Positions 37,901-50,744 of a stretch of 64,000 nt of DNA are shown here, piece by piece. The stretch spans positions 36,521,081-36,585,080 of the forward strand of contig OX485809.1 of NCBI GenBank assembly GCA_950295325.1, in the 5' to 3' direction. Each line of letters opens with the position of its first letter. Position 1 is the stretch's first letter. The notes below the pieces were generated by a model. That model saw nothing but the letters and a program-made list of their open reading frames with translations, was not told the DNA's origin and did not search any database. The position numbers were made by a program, and so were the translations under genes. This DNA comes from Polytrichum commune (lineage: Eukaryota; Streptophyta; Polytrichopsida; Polytrichales; Polytrichaceae).

Positions 37901-40900
37901 TGAGTATCCAGAAGATGAGAGAGTCTTTGTATCCCCGAGATAATATTCGGGTCAATACCAAATTCTAGTACCTTATTGATATTAGGATAATTTTGCCTAG
38001 GCATGAAGGGTTTTGGATAGTATATAGATCCGAATGGTATCAGAAACAACAATATCCTCAAATACCCATAGCCTACTTGTTCCAGAAAAAGGTAAAATCC
38101 TCGTTATATATAGCCAAATGGCATCCAAAAAAGTGATACCAGTCCCTCGAGAAGCTATTGACTTGATGACATGAAGGATGGTTTGTGAAATGGTGGAACA
38201 TGTAGATGATAGGTCCAAAGAGAGGTTCCAGGGCATGTAAGGTTCCAGGTTCCAAGACACCTGAGAATTTGATGAGGATAAAAACCTAGGCATCCAAATG
38301 CCAGAAGAGTGGCAATATTCTCCTGGTATGCAGAATAAAAAGGAACAATGCACCTTGAAAAGAAAGAAAGCGTTGGGTGTATATCATGGATAATTTTGCG
38401 CCATACACTAACATTTGACAGGGTTAAAGAATAATGCAAAAGCATGGCATACATACCAACAAGAGTGGTTGAGCATGGAGACAAAGGGGAAGATCCCAAG
38501 CGCCACGTCTGAATTGTGAAGCCCTTGTGCTCCCATGCCATGTGCATTTGTGTTTACAAGCAAAGCAAGCATCTCTAATTCCTCTGCAATCAGCACAAAT
38601 TTCAAAAAGTCCCAAAGTGTCAGAAGAACATTTCTACACCTGCTCCCGGACCCTTTGACCACATTTGAACAAAGAAACCTTATAAGTCCTGCTTATCAAT
38701 TATGTCAGTCATCTTTGTCCAATTTCTTGACCATAGTGCAGGATATGTTATTTACAGGTCACTGCAAGGATAAAATATAATACTCCAAAGGAATCTTTCC
38801 TCCCACTGCCTTGAGCATTCTTGGAATCTGTCAATCAATTGATAGCCCTATGTCTAGACATATGTAGAAGCAACCACCTACATGTATGAAGGAGCCCTCA
38901 AAACGCACAGGCAACTACACTAAATATCCGATTGATTTAATGTGGCAACTGAATTGATGTGCCACATATTTATCATGGGCCACATTGATATTCATACTCT
39001 TTAAAACTTGTGTTGTCTTGTTACAAATTATTGGAGTCTCTTGTCAGAGTATCAACTAATTTGATGTTGATAGTACTGACCCACATTAAACTACGTTCAT
39101 CCTAAATCATTTGGCCCACAATGATAAACATTAGTGAGGAAGGTTTTACTACAAAAACAATGTGGCCTACAATAATTACTCTAATGATCATTGTCGTCGG
39201 CTGATAATGAATAGTGTAGTCCACACTAAATCAGATATATAGTGTACCATCCATACGCCCTCAAATTGCACTAGATTATGCACATCTTGTACAGAGAGTT
39301 TGTATTGCATAGTCATTTACAGCTCTCACCTCTCATAACACCAGAAACATAAATCACTAGAGAATTTGCATAATAAGAGGGGCTGAGCAGTTGCACCTAA
39401 GCAGAATGATTGCAATCCTGTTCCTGACAAAGATTTTGTATCTCCTCTGTGCATTTCAGATTTTAAGAGTAAGTTACACCCTTTTCGAACTGATTCCTTC
39501 CATGAGGCAGCAGCCTTCTCTTTGTGAGTTTGCAATGACAGGGCATCCTGTGAAAAAGTTCCACTTGTCAAAATCAAAAAAAATTATTCTTTAAAGGTTG
39601 TCATTGCTTCGCTACTATAAACAGAAGGATTTGATTGTCTCATTCTTTCAAGGTTGAGGAAAAAATCAGGATTTCCCCTCCTGAACTACTAGCTGTGGAC
39701 TTAAAGGGAACCAAACATGCCCCTACAAAGACACTAGGACCTTACAAATTATGAATCGAAAAACCTTAGGGTTCTGTATTCTTGTGTGAGATTGTCCCTG
39801 CCTGGACAGAAATGCATTTAATTCTTTGGTTGTACATCCTACACACGGGTCAGACTAGGCGTAAATATATTTGTTCTGACCCCCCCAAAAAAAAGCCCCC
39901 AAAAAAAGCCACGTGGCATCATGTGATTGGTTTGCAATGCTCAATTAGACCTGGACCCAGGGTACACTAATCAGGGATATTGGAACAGTTTCTACTTCAA
40001 CAAATTACTGCCAGACCACTGCTTAAATGGTAGAAAGGCCTTCCCATAAAAGAGAGCGCAATAGTCTCATTCTTAAATAGATTGCTACATCATTAAATAG
40101 ATGAGGAGGAAAAGAGATAAAATATACAGCCAAGCTTATGGGAAAAGCGTTGTGGATGCACTATCAAGGCTATATTCCCGCGATGCGGTGCTTCACAGCA
40201 ATGTGCTGCATATACATTTGATCATAGAAACACAGTATTGAGATAATCACATATGCATATACATATGAGCGCCTGGATAACCAACGATAAAAGATGTACA
40301 ATAGCACAAGATTGTGAGAACCTCTCAACATGGTACATTGCAAGAGTTTTCTTTCTTGATGCATGTCAGGGAGAGGAGGAACATAGATAGATTATGTTTT
40401 AGTATTTGTAGTATTTAATATCAGCAACTTTGAACCATGTGGAGGTTGTGCACTCTATACCTGAAACGACGAGTGAATGATCCCATCCCTTAAAACTCCC
40501 AATCCCTTGACTTTGATATCATCCTCAGTTTTCTGTGTGTGATAACAAGTCACTGTCAGATTGACAAGCATACATACAACACAACATGATTCAAAAGCAA
40601 GACCACAATACATTACAATTTCTTGTAGAATACCACATGAGAATTATCACATGTTATTGAAATTTTCACACCTCCTCCCCAATTGGCCTCTTCAGTGCAA
40701 GAGCCATAATAAAGTGTAAAAGGTCCTCATCACAATCCGACAGCTTGGCAATTTCCTTTACTTCACAGGTAACCTTGCACCACTTGCTGTGGTCCGCCAT
40801 AGCTGATACCTCACATTCCTAAAAGTGAGTCAGAGGAAAAGTTAGCAACAATCCAATTCATTAACCCTTTTCGCATCAAGGTTTTGTCCCGTATTTTCAC

Positions 40901-42563
40901 CAGCAATACCAGGTTTCTGGAAAAGAAATGACTTGCAAGTGCTGAGTCTCTTAGCTAATGAGAAACTTAAGGCATTATTCTTTTCAATGACAGTGTTTGA
41001 TAGGAGATTGAGATGCACTATTTAGGAGCACATACATCAATCCAAGTTTAAAGGTAATGGCCTATAAAGTTATGCCTCGCTTGATCAACTTAAGTAGAAG
41101 CAAGAGATTCCTAACTTTATACTGAAATACCCATCATTTCCCTGGACATGTAAGCAATACTATACATCAGCTCCCAACAAGGGGGCATGACTAAGGATAT
41201 CATCATCCAATTAAAAGACATGGGAAAAGATACCGCACAAGAAGAAAACATGTGACACAGGAGATATACAAGATAATCCAAGAAAGGGTGCAAACAAAAG
41301 ACCATGATGTTCCGGTGGTTGATGGTTGTAGTTTATTTTCTTGAGCTCTATTTTTGAGAGATAAGGTGCATTGATGACAATCACAACAAGAACTACTCTT
41401 ACTTGCCCAACTATGATACAAGGTGTAGTTGGGAGTGCTTGCAATGGTTGTAGGTTACTTTCCTTGGTTCCGTTATGTTTGTAGTTACTATGTGGCACTG
41501 GAAAAGAAATTCAAGGCCAAAGAATGGGAGAGGATTTGTACGAGGCAATCACACTTAGACAAATAATTAAATTTTAATATTTAATATTTAAAAAAAGGTT
41601 CAGAACCCCTACTTTGCAATAATCTGCAAGTCAGGCACCTACAGTGCAGCTGGTTTACAGACTCAAGTGTACTCATAAAATCTAGCAATCACGCTAGACC
41701 TAAAAAGATCAAAGTGATGGGGAATACCTTGCAAAAGACCACATGTTTGCAATTGGAGCACTCGACTGAGGGAGTACTTTGTCCCAAATCTCGACAACAT
41801 TGGTGGCAAACGGCTGTCCGGTCCTGAGTTCGGGGCACGAATGCAACTGCCTGCTCAGAAACAACCACCTCACCCACCTTTATATCCCTGTCCATGCAAA
41901 ACCCACAAATGAAATCAAGAAACTTTCAACATGAATGCTTCCTACAATTTACAGGTGGGCATCTTCAACCTTGAGCAGATTAATCCTAAAAGGCAAGCGC
42001 TGTTGTACTTTCTAACGCATATGTGATAGTTTGTGCAAGCCTTAGCAAATATCAAAGTAAAATGTCACTCGAATCACAAGAGTGGCATTATACTAAGCAC
42101 AACCTACGACAAAGAGAAAGTGCAGATACCACCATATGTGATAATGCTGGGACGATATGCATAGTGTGCATTTGAATCTAGGTCATTTATACCAACCCAA
42201 ATCTCCCTATATTTCCTAGTACATATGTGTATGCTATGATTGGAAGAATGCAAATGATGAATAAGATTTAAATCACCTGACAGCTATGGCACAGCGACCT
42301 CGACTGGGACGCACAACCATCTTCCATGGAAACAAACTTTCAACGAGTGTCTGAGAAGGTAAGACTGGCCCAGGCACAAAACCACCCAACGACGTCGAAT
42401 CTGACTTTGGCTTTTTCTTCTTCTTCTTCTTATTCTTACTCTTATGCGTTTGCACGGGCCCTCCATGTTCCAAATGCTCCTCATCCTCATCCCCACCGTT
42501 CGCGGTTTCAATGTGACGTTCTATTTTGAGAGCTTCCATCTCCGCCGCGACAGTGGACTCCAT
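34967..42563 (-). CDS. SET+MYND (SMYD-type) methyltransferase-like protein
   Basis: Minus-strand exons that join in phase: 42563-42277, 41887-41728, 40818-40672, 40532-40461, 39547-39397, 38583-38457, 37494-37419, 37036-36902, 36720-36418, 35759-35520, giving 566 residues. The N-terminus is acidic, then Lys-rich (about residues 40-52). The SET domain opens at RGRCAIAVRDIKVGEVV (88-104), is split by a MYND zinc finger (CHQCC at 123, CSNC, FCK/EC at the exon 2-3 join, HSKWCKVTC ending 166), and resumes with NHSCWPNC (311-318) and SYINLYEPRRVR (344-355). A post-SET CSCLRC (367-372) follows, then a helical TPR-like C-terminus (FDALTPLMNCCRALGD). NHSC-PNC and the Tyr of SYINLYE are the family's AdoMet-binding and catalytic elements, so activity on lysine is likely; the substrate is unknown. 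The shortest in-phase ending is an exon 35023-34967 (stop TAA at 34967), modelled here; longer endings are possible to 34323. Confidence 0.85.
35880..36250 (-). repeat. Dispersed repeat F, copy 2, in SMYD-type intron
   Basis: Carries CCCAGGTCTTCCCCCAAGTC, TTCATGGAAATTTCCAACCA (reverse complement of copy 1) and flanking CACACTAATTGTC and TTAATGTGGGTTCTGG. Lies between exons 36720-36418 and 35759-35520. Confidence 0.6.
37885..38130. repeat. Dispersed repeat E in SMYD-type intron
   Basis: GAATGGTATCAGAAACAACA, TCAAATACCCATAGCC and AAATCCTCGTTATATATAGC correspond to 55258-55345; GGGTCAATACCAAATTCTAG with TATTGATATTAGGATAATT corresponds to 54640-54810. Lies in the intron 38456-37495. Confidence 0.55.
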
Positions 42564-44070
42564 TATAACAGCAACACCAATTCTACACAAAACTCTTCAA
42601 GAAGCAGCAACAACTACCTGCAAACCGCAAACCCGCCCGTCATTTCAAACCACAAGAAATCGAAGCAGACCCAAACAACCTCAGTATCAGAGACCGCTCC
42701 AAAGAGTACCATGAATCTAGCAAGATTATACTAAGTTCGCAAGATTTACGTCCAAGCTCCTCTATTCACCAATCCAAAATGCAATTCCTACCAAAAACAC
42801 AAGGCCAACCCATCTCTTCAACTAGACTCAGTAAGAAAATATGGCATGCACTGGGTACCATCCAATCAAAAGCAAGAAACCAAACACAGACAAACTCGCT
42901 CTGCAGCCCAGAGCTTCAATAAACAACCAAGCAATAGAAAAACTTAAAAGAGACAATAATTTATGTTTGCCTGTGTATAAGTTAAGCAAACCTTAGGAAA
43001 TACGCCTCTGCAAGATTGACGTCTAAAATCCTCTTTATCACCTTACCAAAATGCACCTCAACAAAAACAAACCCCAGCTCCTGAACTAATCCCAGTAAGA
43101 GCATGTAGGCCATGACCCACAAAGTACTCAAAAGCAAACCCAACCATAGCAAAGCTTCTTATTGGAAACAGTATTTTGTTTTATCTTGTTTCGTTTTGTT
43201 TCGTGTCGTTGTGTTTCGTTGTGTTTCGTTGTGTTTCGTTTTTTTTTTTTTGGTTTTGTTTTGTTTTGTTTTGGGTTTTGTGTAAATAAACCATCAAGTC
43301 ACATGTTTAAATTCCTTCAAAACGCCGAACCAACATGTGCCCTTTGTAAAAACAAAACAACAAAAGCACCCTCTGTAACTTAGCGCTCGACCAGATCCAG
43401 TAAGAGAGATGCATGCTACGAATCCAATCCAAGAAATCAAGCACAGACATCTCCCCTCCTGCTAGAATCAAATCCAATCAACTACAAGTTCCGATGCTGT
43501 ACCTGTTTTTCCACCAAATCAAGCCAAGTGATGCTTCAATCCTGGAATATTTGGTACCAGTAGGAGATTGTGAATTCCGTAGAAACGTAGTGTCCGAATT
43601 TTTGTTCTGGCGATCACACCTTCAGATGGTTTCAACAAAAACCCTAATTTGCGGCAAGAGACTCATCGGATTGCTTTCCACCGAGAGTGAAAAACAGTGT
43701 CGAGTTATACACAGTATGTAATGGTGGCAGTCGCCAGCTTCTTCACAAGGTCCAAAGAAGCCTACATCGTTTATGGTATTCAGTGCCACGCTTGTAATAG
43801 TGTCACGTACCCTATTTTGAGGTGTATGCTAGGTTACACTAATGATCAACAACTTCGTCATTAGTATCACCTCATGGCACTTGACATTCAGGTGCACTTT
43901 CTAATATATTGGCATAAGTATGTTTAATAGTTGGCATAAGTATGATGTGTATGTTTATGTTACACAATGACCTACAAGTTGACTAAAGTGTACACAATTT
44001 ACAGTAGAAATTAGTATGCTCACGAATATGTTCCCTTTGCATATTAAGATGCAAGATCATCCTTTCAAGT
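42564..44070. other. Upstream region of the SMYD-type gene
   Basis: The minus-strand leader and promoter should lie at 42564 and above. 42600-43150 is A-rich on the plus strand with repeated AAACC-CAA motifs, and two related stretches (AAGATTTACGTCCAAGCTCC at 42742, AGATTGACGTCTAAAATCC at 43014) suggest a local duplication. No second gene. Confidence 0.5.
43195..43276. repeat. T-rich (GTTTC)/(GTTTT) tract
   Basis: TCGTTGTGTTTCGTTGTGTT units followed by a T run and TTTTG units, about 600 bp upstream of the SMYD-type start on the opposite strand; A-rich in the sense of that gene. Confidence 0.85.
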
Positions 44071-44415
44071 ACACTCTAAACTCCATACTATCAACCTCCA
44101 CAATGTCACACCTCTTATATCCCAAAACCCTAGGGAACAGATGTCCTCAGTCTAAAAATCCCTCCTTGTTGTCATGTTTCCCTCCCATATATTATGGGTT
44201 TTGACATTAAGCAAATTATTCAAACCACACGCTCACACACATCACGTTATCATCATTGTGATTGTTGTCATTGATGCAATGTTGACTTTGTGCTATTCCA
44301 AAATGTCACATGATACATTGATTTTCTTTTATCAACTATTTTAACACTACAAAACTCCTTAATGCCACATGCACTTTGGTTGCCACAAGCACGATATTAC
44401 ATAATTTATAGTGTA
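44071..44415 (-). mobile_element. Element C, copy 3 (inverted)
   Basis: Reverse complement of copies 1 and 2: CCTCCTTG-TGTCATGTTTCC, ATGCAATGTTGACTTTGTGC, TATTCCAAAATGTCACATGA and GCACTTTGGTTGCCACAAGC. More diverged than copy 2. Confidence 0.7.
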
Positions 44416-44570
44416 TCTCAATGTGCTACACTAAATGTCATAATGCATATATTTTTTTCACTTAAGAAAGTTACTGATGTTGACGAATAATATCATATTG
44501 GCAAATAGCAAACGTGGCACTTTGAAACCTCTAGACATCTAGTTTAGGCCCCTTGCAAATAGTGTACATG

Positions 44571-45378
44571 ACACTAAATACCCTAAATAGTGTAGCACAC
44601 TTATAATTATTGTATTTTGTGTCACTTGTGATTACTTTCCTAATGACACTTCTTATAGAAAAGTTTACATGTATTGTCATGGATGTTTGGAATTTGGATG
44701 ACAAATCACCTAGTAAGTGACAATAAATGCAACATTGTAAATCTATATTGCCAAATCCAATTACAATAAATGACAAATAATGTTAAGTTTACATTTAGTG
44801 TTAGTGCCACTACACGGGCATTTTCAATTAGTATTGAACAAGCCAGATAGAATTGGTTCCATACTAAGGACCACTTTGCACACAAGCCAAGAGCCGTGAC
44901 CATGAAATTGTGAGAGCCCCAAAGAAGTGTTCGAAGACCGTCTCAAGACACTTCCAAAATCATGTATTGTGGTCATGGGCCTTCAAGTGTAGTGTGAAAT
45001 CATATGTGACTAGGTCCTTAACCAAATGCTATTTTAATGAATTTTTAATCATGTGGGGTCTTCACACATGCTAAAGTATAATAAATCAACAGTTATGAGA
45101 TTTTAGAGTGCCATGGTCTCCCACAAGAGGTTTTTTCTTTTCTTTTAAAAAAAATAACCCAAGTGACCATGCAACATGATCTAATCAATCCGATGTAAGA
45201 GTCCACGTAGACTTTACATCCATCTTGCATTCACTTACTCCGTTGGTCCCTCAAGCGTAGTGTGAAGTGAACTTAAACCGGCTCCGCCTTTTCCACCAAT
45301 GAGAGTGCTTGGAGTGCAACGGTCATGGGCCGCAGTCTCGTGTGTGTGAGGTGACCCTAAAATGCAATATTTAGTGTA
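44571..45378 (+). mobile_element. Element B, copy 4, interrupted by element A
   Basis: Left part 44571-44867 runs from ACACTAAATACCCTAAATAG to GAATTGGTTCCATACTAA; after element A (44868-45358) the right terminus AATATTTAGTGTAG resumes. Interior matches copy 6 (ACACTTCTTAT, TGTCATGGATG, ACATTTAGTGTTAGTG). Confidence 0.75.
44868..45358 (-). mobile_element. Element A, copy 4 (inverted)
   Basis: Ends GGACCACTTTGCACACAAGC (44868) and TCGTGTGTGTGAGGTGACCC (to 45358), with the A interior in reverse complement (CTTGCATTCACTTACTCCGT, CCCTCAAGCGTAGTGTGAAG). Inserted near the right end of a B copy. Confidence 0.75.
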
Positions 45379-45913
45379 GTTCTAACTTATGTCATGTGAA
45401 ACCCTAAAAAAAAATGTTGACTTTTATGGAAGCCTAGTTGATCAATAGGCTATTAGGCTTGACACTTGCTTTCTAAACATGCAATGTAAGTGGGCTTAAT
45501 TTGGTCACCCACTCATATTAAACGGACACATGTATTTGGCCTCATGCTGGTGGGCCCCATTTTATGGTGGACCCCATTGGACATTATAGAACATATATGC
45601 AAATAGTAAGTGCCACTAAATACAACAATTAGAGTAGTGATCCAAAATAATCTTCCTCATGGGAGCCATTATCTCTTGTTTACATGTCATCTAAGAAAGG
45701 TATTTTTACTTTTCCTACTTTTACCTTCTTTTACTTTACTTGTGTTTAACTTTTGATTTAATTGTGTATTTACAGCCGGTATAAGTATTGATAATCTGGA
45801 TATCTTCTTCAAACTCCCTTTAGAAAGTGGGAGGAGGAAGCATATTATTGTTAAATTTTACAACATTCAAAACAAACGCCACTTCAAATGCACCAATTTG
45901 TGAGTCTTGCAAG
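45379..45913 (+). other. Upstream region of the PLATZ gene
   Basis: The PLATZ frame is open from 45827 without ATG. A pyrimidine-rich stretch ending TGTATTTACAG at about 45776 could be an acceptor for an upstream exon, but I cannot identify such an exon. Confidence 0.4.
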
Positions 45914-47107
45914 ATGGTGAAAATTGACGACCTTCCCGTTTGGATCGTTCCATTCCTTACGAGCTTATATTTTGAAGAGAACGACCAAGACAAAGACCGT
46001 TGTGTGTGCAAGAGTAGGAAGTTGTGCCGATTTAGGCCCTACTTTTGCATACAATGCGAGAAGGGCCATTTGTGCAAAAAAGTGTTCAAAGCGGGGAGAA
46101 GTCACCACAAGCATGAGAAACTACAAGTGCGCAAAGTAACCGGCCGAAACTCGATAAACGTCGAAGACATTCAAGTTTTGGACAAGGATATTGTTGCGGA
46201 TGTTCGCGATTACAAATACAACCACAAATTGGCGTTTAGTTTGTTGGGTGATGGTACGACCCACAAGCAAACACTACTATCCGAGAATGATAAGTTGAAT
46301 CGAGAAGTATGCAAATGGTGCAGGCGTTCGACTCGTGCTCTAAACCAAGAACCCAAAACGTTGTGTTCATTGGGTTGTGCTTTGGAGAGCGTGTTCAATA
46401 TGACGCTTGGAGAGATTCACGAGGTCCAATTAGGGTTGTCTAGGAGGAAGAACGGAATCAATGCTCTTCATGTGCCTCCCCGAGACTCTCAAATTACTAC
46501 AACAACGACAACAACCATGGATACAAATGACAACGAGACCGAGGTCATTGAACACAAAGGCCTTCGCATTGTGCCCAATCCTATCGAAACATCAAGGAAT
46601 GCATTGCACACGAGCCGTACATTTGAGAACTCACGTGATAAACACGAGGGAAAACTAGAAGAAAAAGAAGAAGATGAAGATGCGAATGTGGTTTCATCAA
46701 TGGTTGATAACAAGGATGAAAAGTTGCAAAGTGATTGTGTAAATGGAAGTCTACATACTCCCTTGAGAACAAGAGAGGACCTAGTAGACAAATGCTTTGA
46801 AACTTATAACTCCCAATGTTCTTTCGAAGACATGAGCTTGGAGCCTTCTTCCATACCCGAAGCAACACCCAAGTTGCATATTCCCAACGAAAGCAAAAGG
46901 CCATCACAAAGGGCAAAGGGGGGCCTAAGACAAAGAGAAGATGCAAGAACTCCTCCCCGAAAAATGGCTAGAATCGTGAAAGCGCCATATAGTGTTGGTC
47001 GCAAGGTGAGCATAGATCTTGACATGTTTCTTAATCTTTGTTTGCTTGCTTATGGCGAAGTGCACCGAGCAAAGGAAGATGTGGAAAATGATGCTCCTTT
47101 GTCGTGA
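45914..47107 (+). CDS. PLATZ-type zinc-binding protein, divergent
   Basis: Single open exon of 397 residues. ATG 45914 (MVKIDDLPVW) is the first ATG; the frame stays open back to 45827 without an ATG, so an upstream exon cannot be excluded. PLATZ features: the opening PVWIVPFLTSLYF (residues 8-20), cysteines C30, C32, C38, C45, C48, C54 and histidines H64, H65, H67, the VRKVTGRNSINVEDIQVLDK block, then CKWC (133-136) and CSLGC (151-155). PLATZ proteins bind A/T-rich DNA and usually repress transcription or work with RNA polymerase III; the role here is inferred from family. Beyond residue 165 is a long, polar, acidic tail (Glu/Asp-rich near 265-285) and a basic patch RKMARIVK near 355 that may act in nuclear import. 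The spacing of the first zinc cluster departs from the usual C-x2-H opening. Its GC content is higher than the flanking DNA. Confidence 0.85.
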   Translation: MVKIDDLPVWIVPFLTSLYFEENDQDKDRCVCKSRKLCRFRPYFCIQCEKGHLCKKVFKAGRSHHKHEKLQVRKVTGRNSINVEDIQVLDKDIVADVRDYKYNHKLAFSLLGDGTTHKQTLLSENDKLNREVCKWCRRSTRALNQEPKTLCSLGCALESVFNMTLGEIHEVQLGLSRRKNGINALHVPPRDSQITTTTTTTMDTNDNETEVIEHKGLRIVPNPIETSRNALHTSRTFENSRDKHEGKLEEKEEDEDANVVSSMVDNKDEKLQSDCVNGSLHTPLRTREDLVDKCFETYNSQCSFEDMSLEPSSIPEATPKLHIPNESKRPSQRAKGGLRQREDARTPPRKMARIVKAPYSVGRKVSIDLDMFLNLCLLAYGEVHRAKEDVENDAPLS

Positions 47108-50100
47108 TTTGTTGATCAAGAACCTAATGTAATGACACCAAACTTAATTTCTCATTTTGGTGTGACACAACCACCGTTACAATGGTATCATGTATCGTTG
47201 TTGAGGAGTCTCTCTCTTTCTTTCATACCGAGAGCATTGAAAGTGTAACATAAATAGTATACGAACATTTAAATAGGTTAAACATTAGATATTTATTGGT
47301 TCAAAAAAACCACGTACATAAACATTTAACATAGTGTTTGTGAAAATGTCGCATTCACATGGGGCATTTCTTTTTGCAAGGCTGACTCAATTTCTAGTTT
47401 TGTGGAGCGCGCTTGAGTTTTGCAAAAATTTACATCTTGAAACTAATTTTGTATGGGCACTTATGGTACAAGCTCATAAAGTAAAGAATAAGCCTTTTTA
47501 ACATCATGAAAGTTATGCAATGATTGTTATTAAAAGTGTTTGAAGTAATAATGAAGAACATAACATTCATGATATAAAAAGACTTCCTCCATCATTATCA
47601 CTTGCACACATTACTAGCATTTTGTGAATACATCAAGATATAGTTGGCAAAAGCTACCTCCAAAGACCAATGCAATATGGTCTTCCTTGTATTCAAGAAA
47701 ACGGTATTTGTGATATTTTCACATGCCATGCGACGTTTTTGCGAATACCATGTTAATTTGATAAGAAGACATTTCACTAAACAATACTTTGTCGAAGGAT
47801 GCTTAAGTGGACTTAAGATACTTATCCACATACCTTAACACTATGAAGCATTTTCCCACACTTGTAATTCAAGGGGATGCAAGCAATGTGGCAAGCCTGC
47901 CAAGCTATTGGTTCTACAATTTGATGTGAACACAAATGTACCAATGGGATGCAATACTATGCCAAAATTTGTTTGAATGGACTTAACATACAAATCCACC
48001 TTGTTTTAAAGTTTTGAAACATCTTCTCAACATTACGTTAAAATAATATGGCCATATGTAATGTTGCCATATGGCTCCATATGTTTTTTTCAAGGACTTC
48101 TTGAAACATCTATGTAGGGCAACAACGAGGGTTTCAATCCTTACCATTAATTGTCTCCATGTCTAGTAGACAATGCATTGCAAGGCTATTTTGATGTGTG
48201 ATAAAATGTGTATCTTACATGTATGGTGCATGAGGCATTTGCTTCATTAAGGAAAGTTTGGTCTTTTGATTATACATAATGGGATGCGTCATATGATTTG
48301 AAGGCCATGAAGCAATCTCTTAATTCTCTCCACACTCAACCCACATTGGTTGCATGCAATGGCAACAAGCTTGTTTTAGAGTTTGACCCCCCCCCCTCCC
48401 CCTCCCCCTTCAAATTTGTTCAATGTAAGTGCCACCCTCTCCTATGTAAATATGAGATTTGACCCATAAATAAAATCTCAAAAGTTGTCATTGAATAATG
48501 CATTTCATAAGAAAACTGCAACACTTACAATTGTTCTAGACTTACCTTGAACCTATCCATTGTCGGCTATATGTCAAATTCAAGGCATGGAACATTTGGG
48601 CTATGTTTTGCATTCAAATCTAACACTTAAAATATGTTGAATATGATTTAGGGTGACTTGTATACACTTGTAAGGGTTAAGTCATTTGCTTCTTGTTTGT
48701 TGGCCAACCATGGACGAAAAAATTTGATGTGGATGAATGTCAAGTTCAAACTTCATCTTGACAATTGGGTGTCACATGCATGTAATACGTATGCATATTA
48801 TTAATTACATGGCATACACATGATTGACAAATGGAGCAATTACAAGTGCTTATGTACTTCATACGTATATTTGTCTCTTTGCATATGCTTTGTTTCTCAT
48901 ATGATGCAAGATTAGGTAAGAGTATGTTTCTACAAAAAGAATCGACATGCGATACACATAAAATTTGAGGCAATTTGGACGAATGATTTGTCCAATTAAA
49001 AACATTGTGTAGAAGAGTATCGTTTGTAACTCCTTTGCACCATGCTTCATAACATATATTTATACGAATATTACTTTAAAAAAAAGTATGATGGACATTT
49101 TGATCACACAGACTTTAACTCTTAACTTCTTAGAGCATATTGTTGTTTGATGAGGTTATCTAAAAACTAAGTCTTTTGAACCAATTTTTTTTCATTGTAC
49201 CTAAAAGAAAAAGTTGTTGCTAATGATTTTAAGAACACATCATTGTGGTAAAAATATTTTGTAATTTTTGTGATTTGTTCATAATGGCTTTGGATTCATT
49301 AAACATCAAGCAATTGTGATAAATATATGCAATCAAATGATGGTCCAATTTGTCAATAATATATTTAAAATAGATACACTTTCATGTAAGAAAAAAAAGT
49401 CCACAAAAAATTGACAATTTTAATTAAAGTGATCATAAGATACTATGTGTAGTAATTTAAACAAAAGGACAAGTTAGTGCATTCTTGACTTTAAATATCT
49501 CTTGTGAACCACCATCTTTCATATTAGAATGGGATCATCGCCATTGACAAGCAAATTTCATTGAAAAACACCATGTTCCCTATTGAGACCTTCCTAGCAC
49601 ATTGTTTTTGGATGTGATTTGACTTCAAGAGTCATTTGTAAGCCAAAATACAGCCTCTTAGGAATTTAAGTGTTAAGAGGCAATGACATGGTCAAATGTC
49701 ACTCTAAATCCATATGTTCATGGGAGAGTCTTATTCCATTTTGAATGAGGGCCACCACAAGTTTAGGTCAAAGAGGTGAAGGCGTGGAGACTCCTTAAGT
49801 TCAACTTGGCATTCATGCCCAGTTAAATGTAACTACTTGAGAGTATTTTTTTCCTACTTGATGTAAGCAACAATGCACACATTAGTTCAAGTTCGCTTGC
49901 AATTGACACTTCCTCCTTGTAGGTTATATGGTTGTATGGAACAACAACCAAGCACACATTCTATTTGTTGAGTTGTATCTACTAGGGCCCCTATTTTAAA
50001 GACCGGTCCAATATCGGGATCCAAGCCTAATAAGAGACTTCAACATGTGAAGCAACCATGTCTTGTGTGTGCATGCAGTTTAGTTGGGCCCACTTGAAAT

Positions 50101-50744
50101 ACCGCTCATATTTTTAGATCTTCAATTTTCTGGCACACACCATGTGATGTTATCTAGTTCATAAGTGTAAGTGCCAAAAGCTGATTCCCACATTGGGATA
50201 GAACATGGTCTTGCCCAATGTAGGTATCACATGTGGCATATTTATTCCAACCATTCAATATTTTGTGTCGAACCAAACAACACCCAATGGATTATACTAC
50301 AACAAATAATAACAACACCCTGGCATATTACTTTGAGCATGACCCATGTGACATGTGTTAAACAATAATGACAAACCATGGGCTCACATTGAAAACAAAT
50401 GAGTGGATGATCAAAGGTTGAAAGGAAACCACATAGAATTCAAACCCTCAACTTTGTGGGTTCAACCATAAGCCCCACCTACTTGCATGCCATCTCAATT
50501 GGGCAGTGGAACTCTTCAAATTCCAAGCCCAAATAACCCTATAATCGCCTAAACATTGTTGTCTCAATTCAATCTCTTATTAAAGAATATATGTACCTCT
50601 AATGGTGGATACATAGATAGATAGACAAACAGATGGATAGATAGAGCTAGGATTGTTCACACAAAGTTTTGGATGTCTATGTGTTCTACTTCAAAAAATT
50701 ATACACAAACAAAAGATAGATGTGCCTAATTCAGTTTGATTTCT
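47108..50744. other. Intergenic, no gene seen
   Basis: Strongly AT-rich. A C run lies at 48388-48412. Short frames only. Confidence 0.65.

Noticed and set aside
42326-42734. Plus-strand frames opposite SMYD-type exon 1
   Set aside because: Antisense of the Lys-rich N-terminus; no motif of their own.
45827-45913. N-terminal extension of the PLATZ frame to 45827
   Set aside because: The extension starts with GTG and has no ATG; 45914 is the first ATG and starts just before the domain.
46489-46946. Minus-strand frames opposite the PLATZ gene
   Set aside because: Antisense of a conserved single-exon gene; Ser/Leu-rich shadow of its acidic tail.
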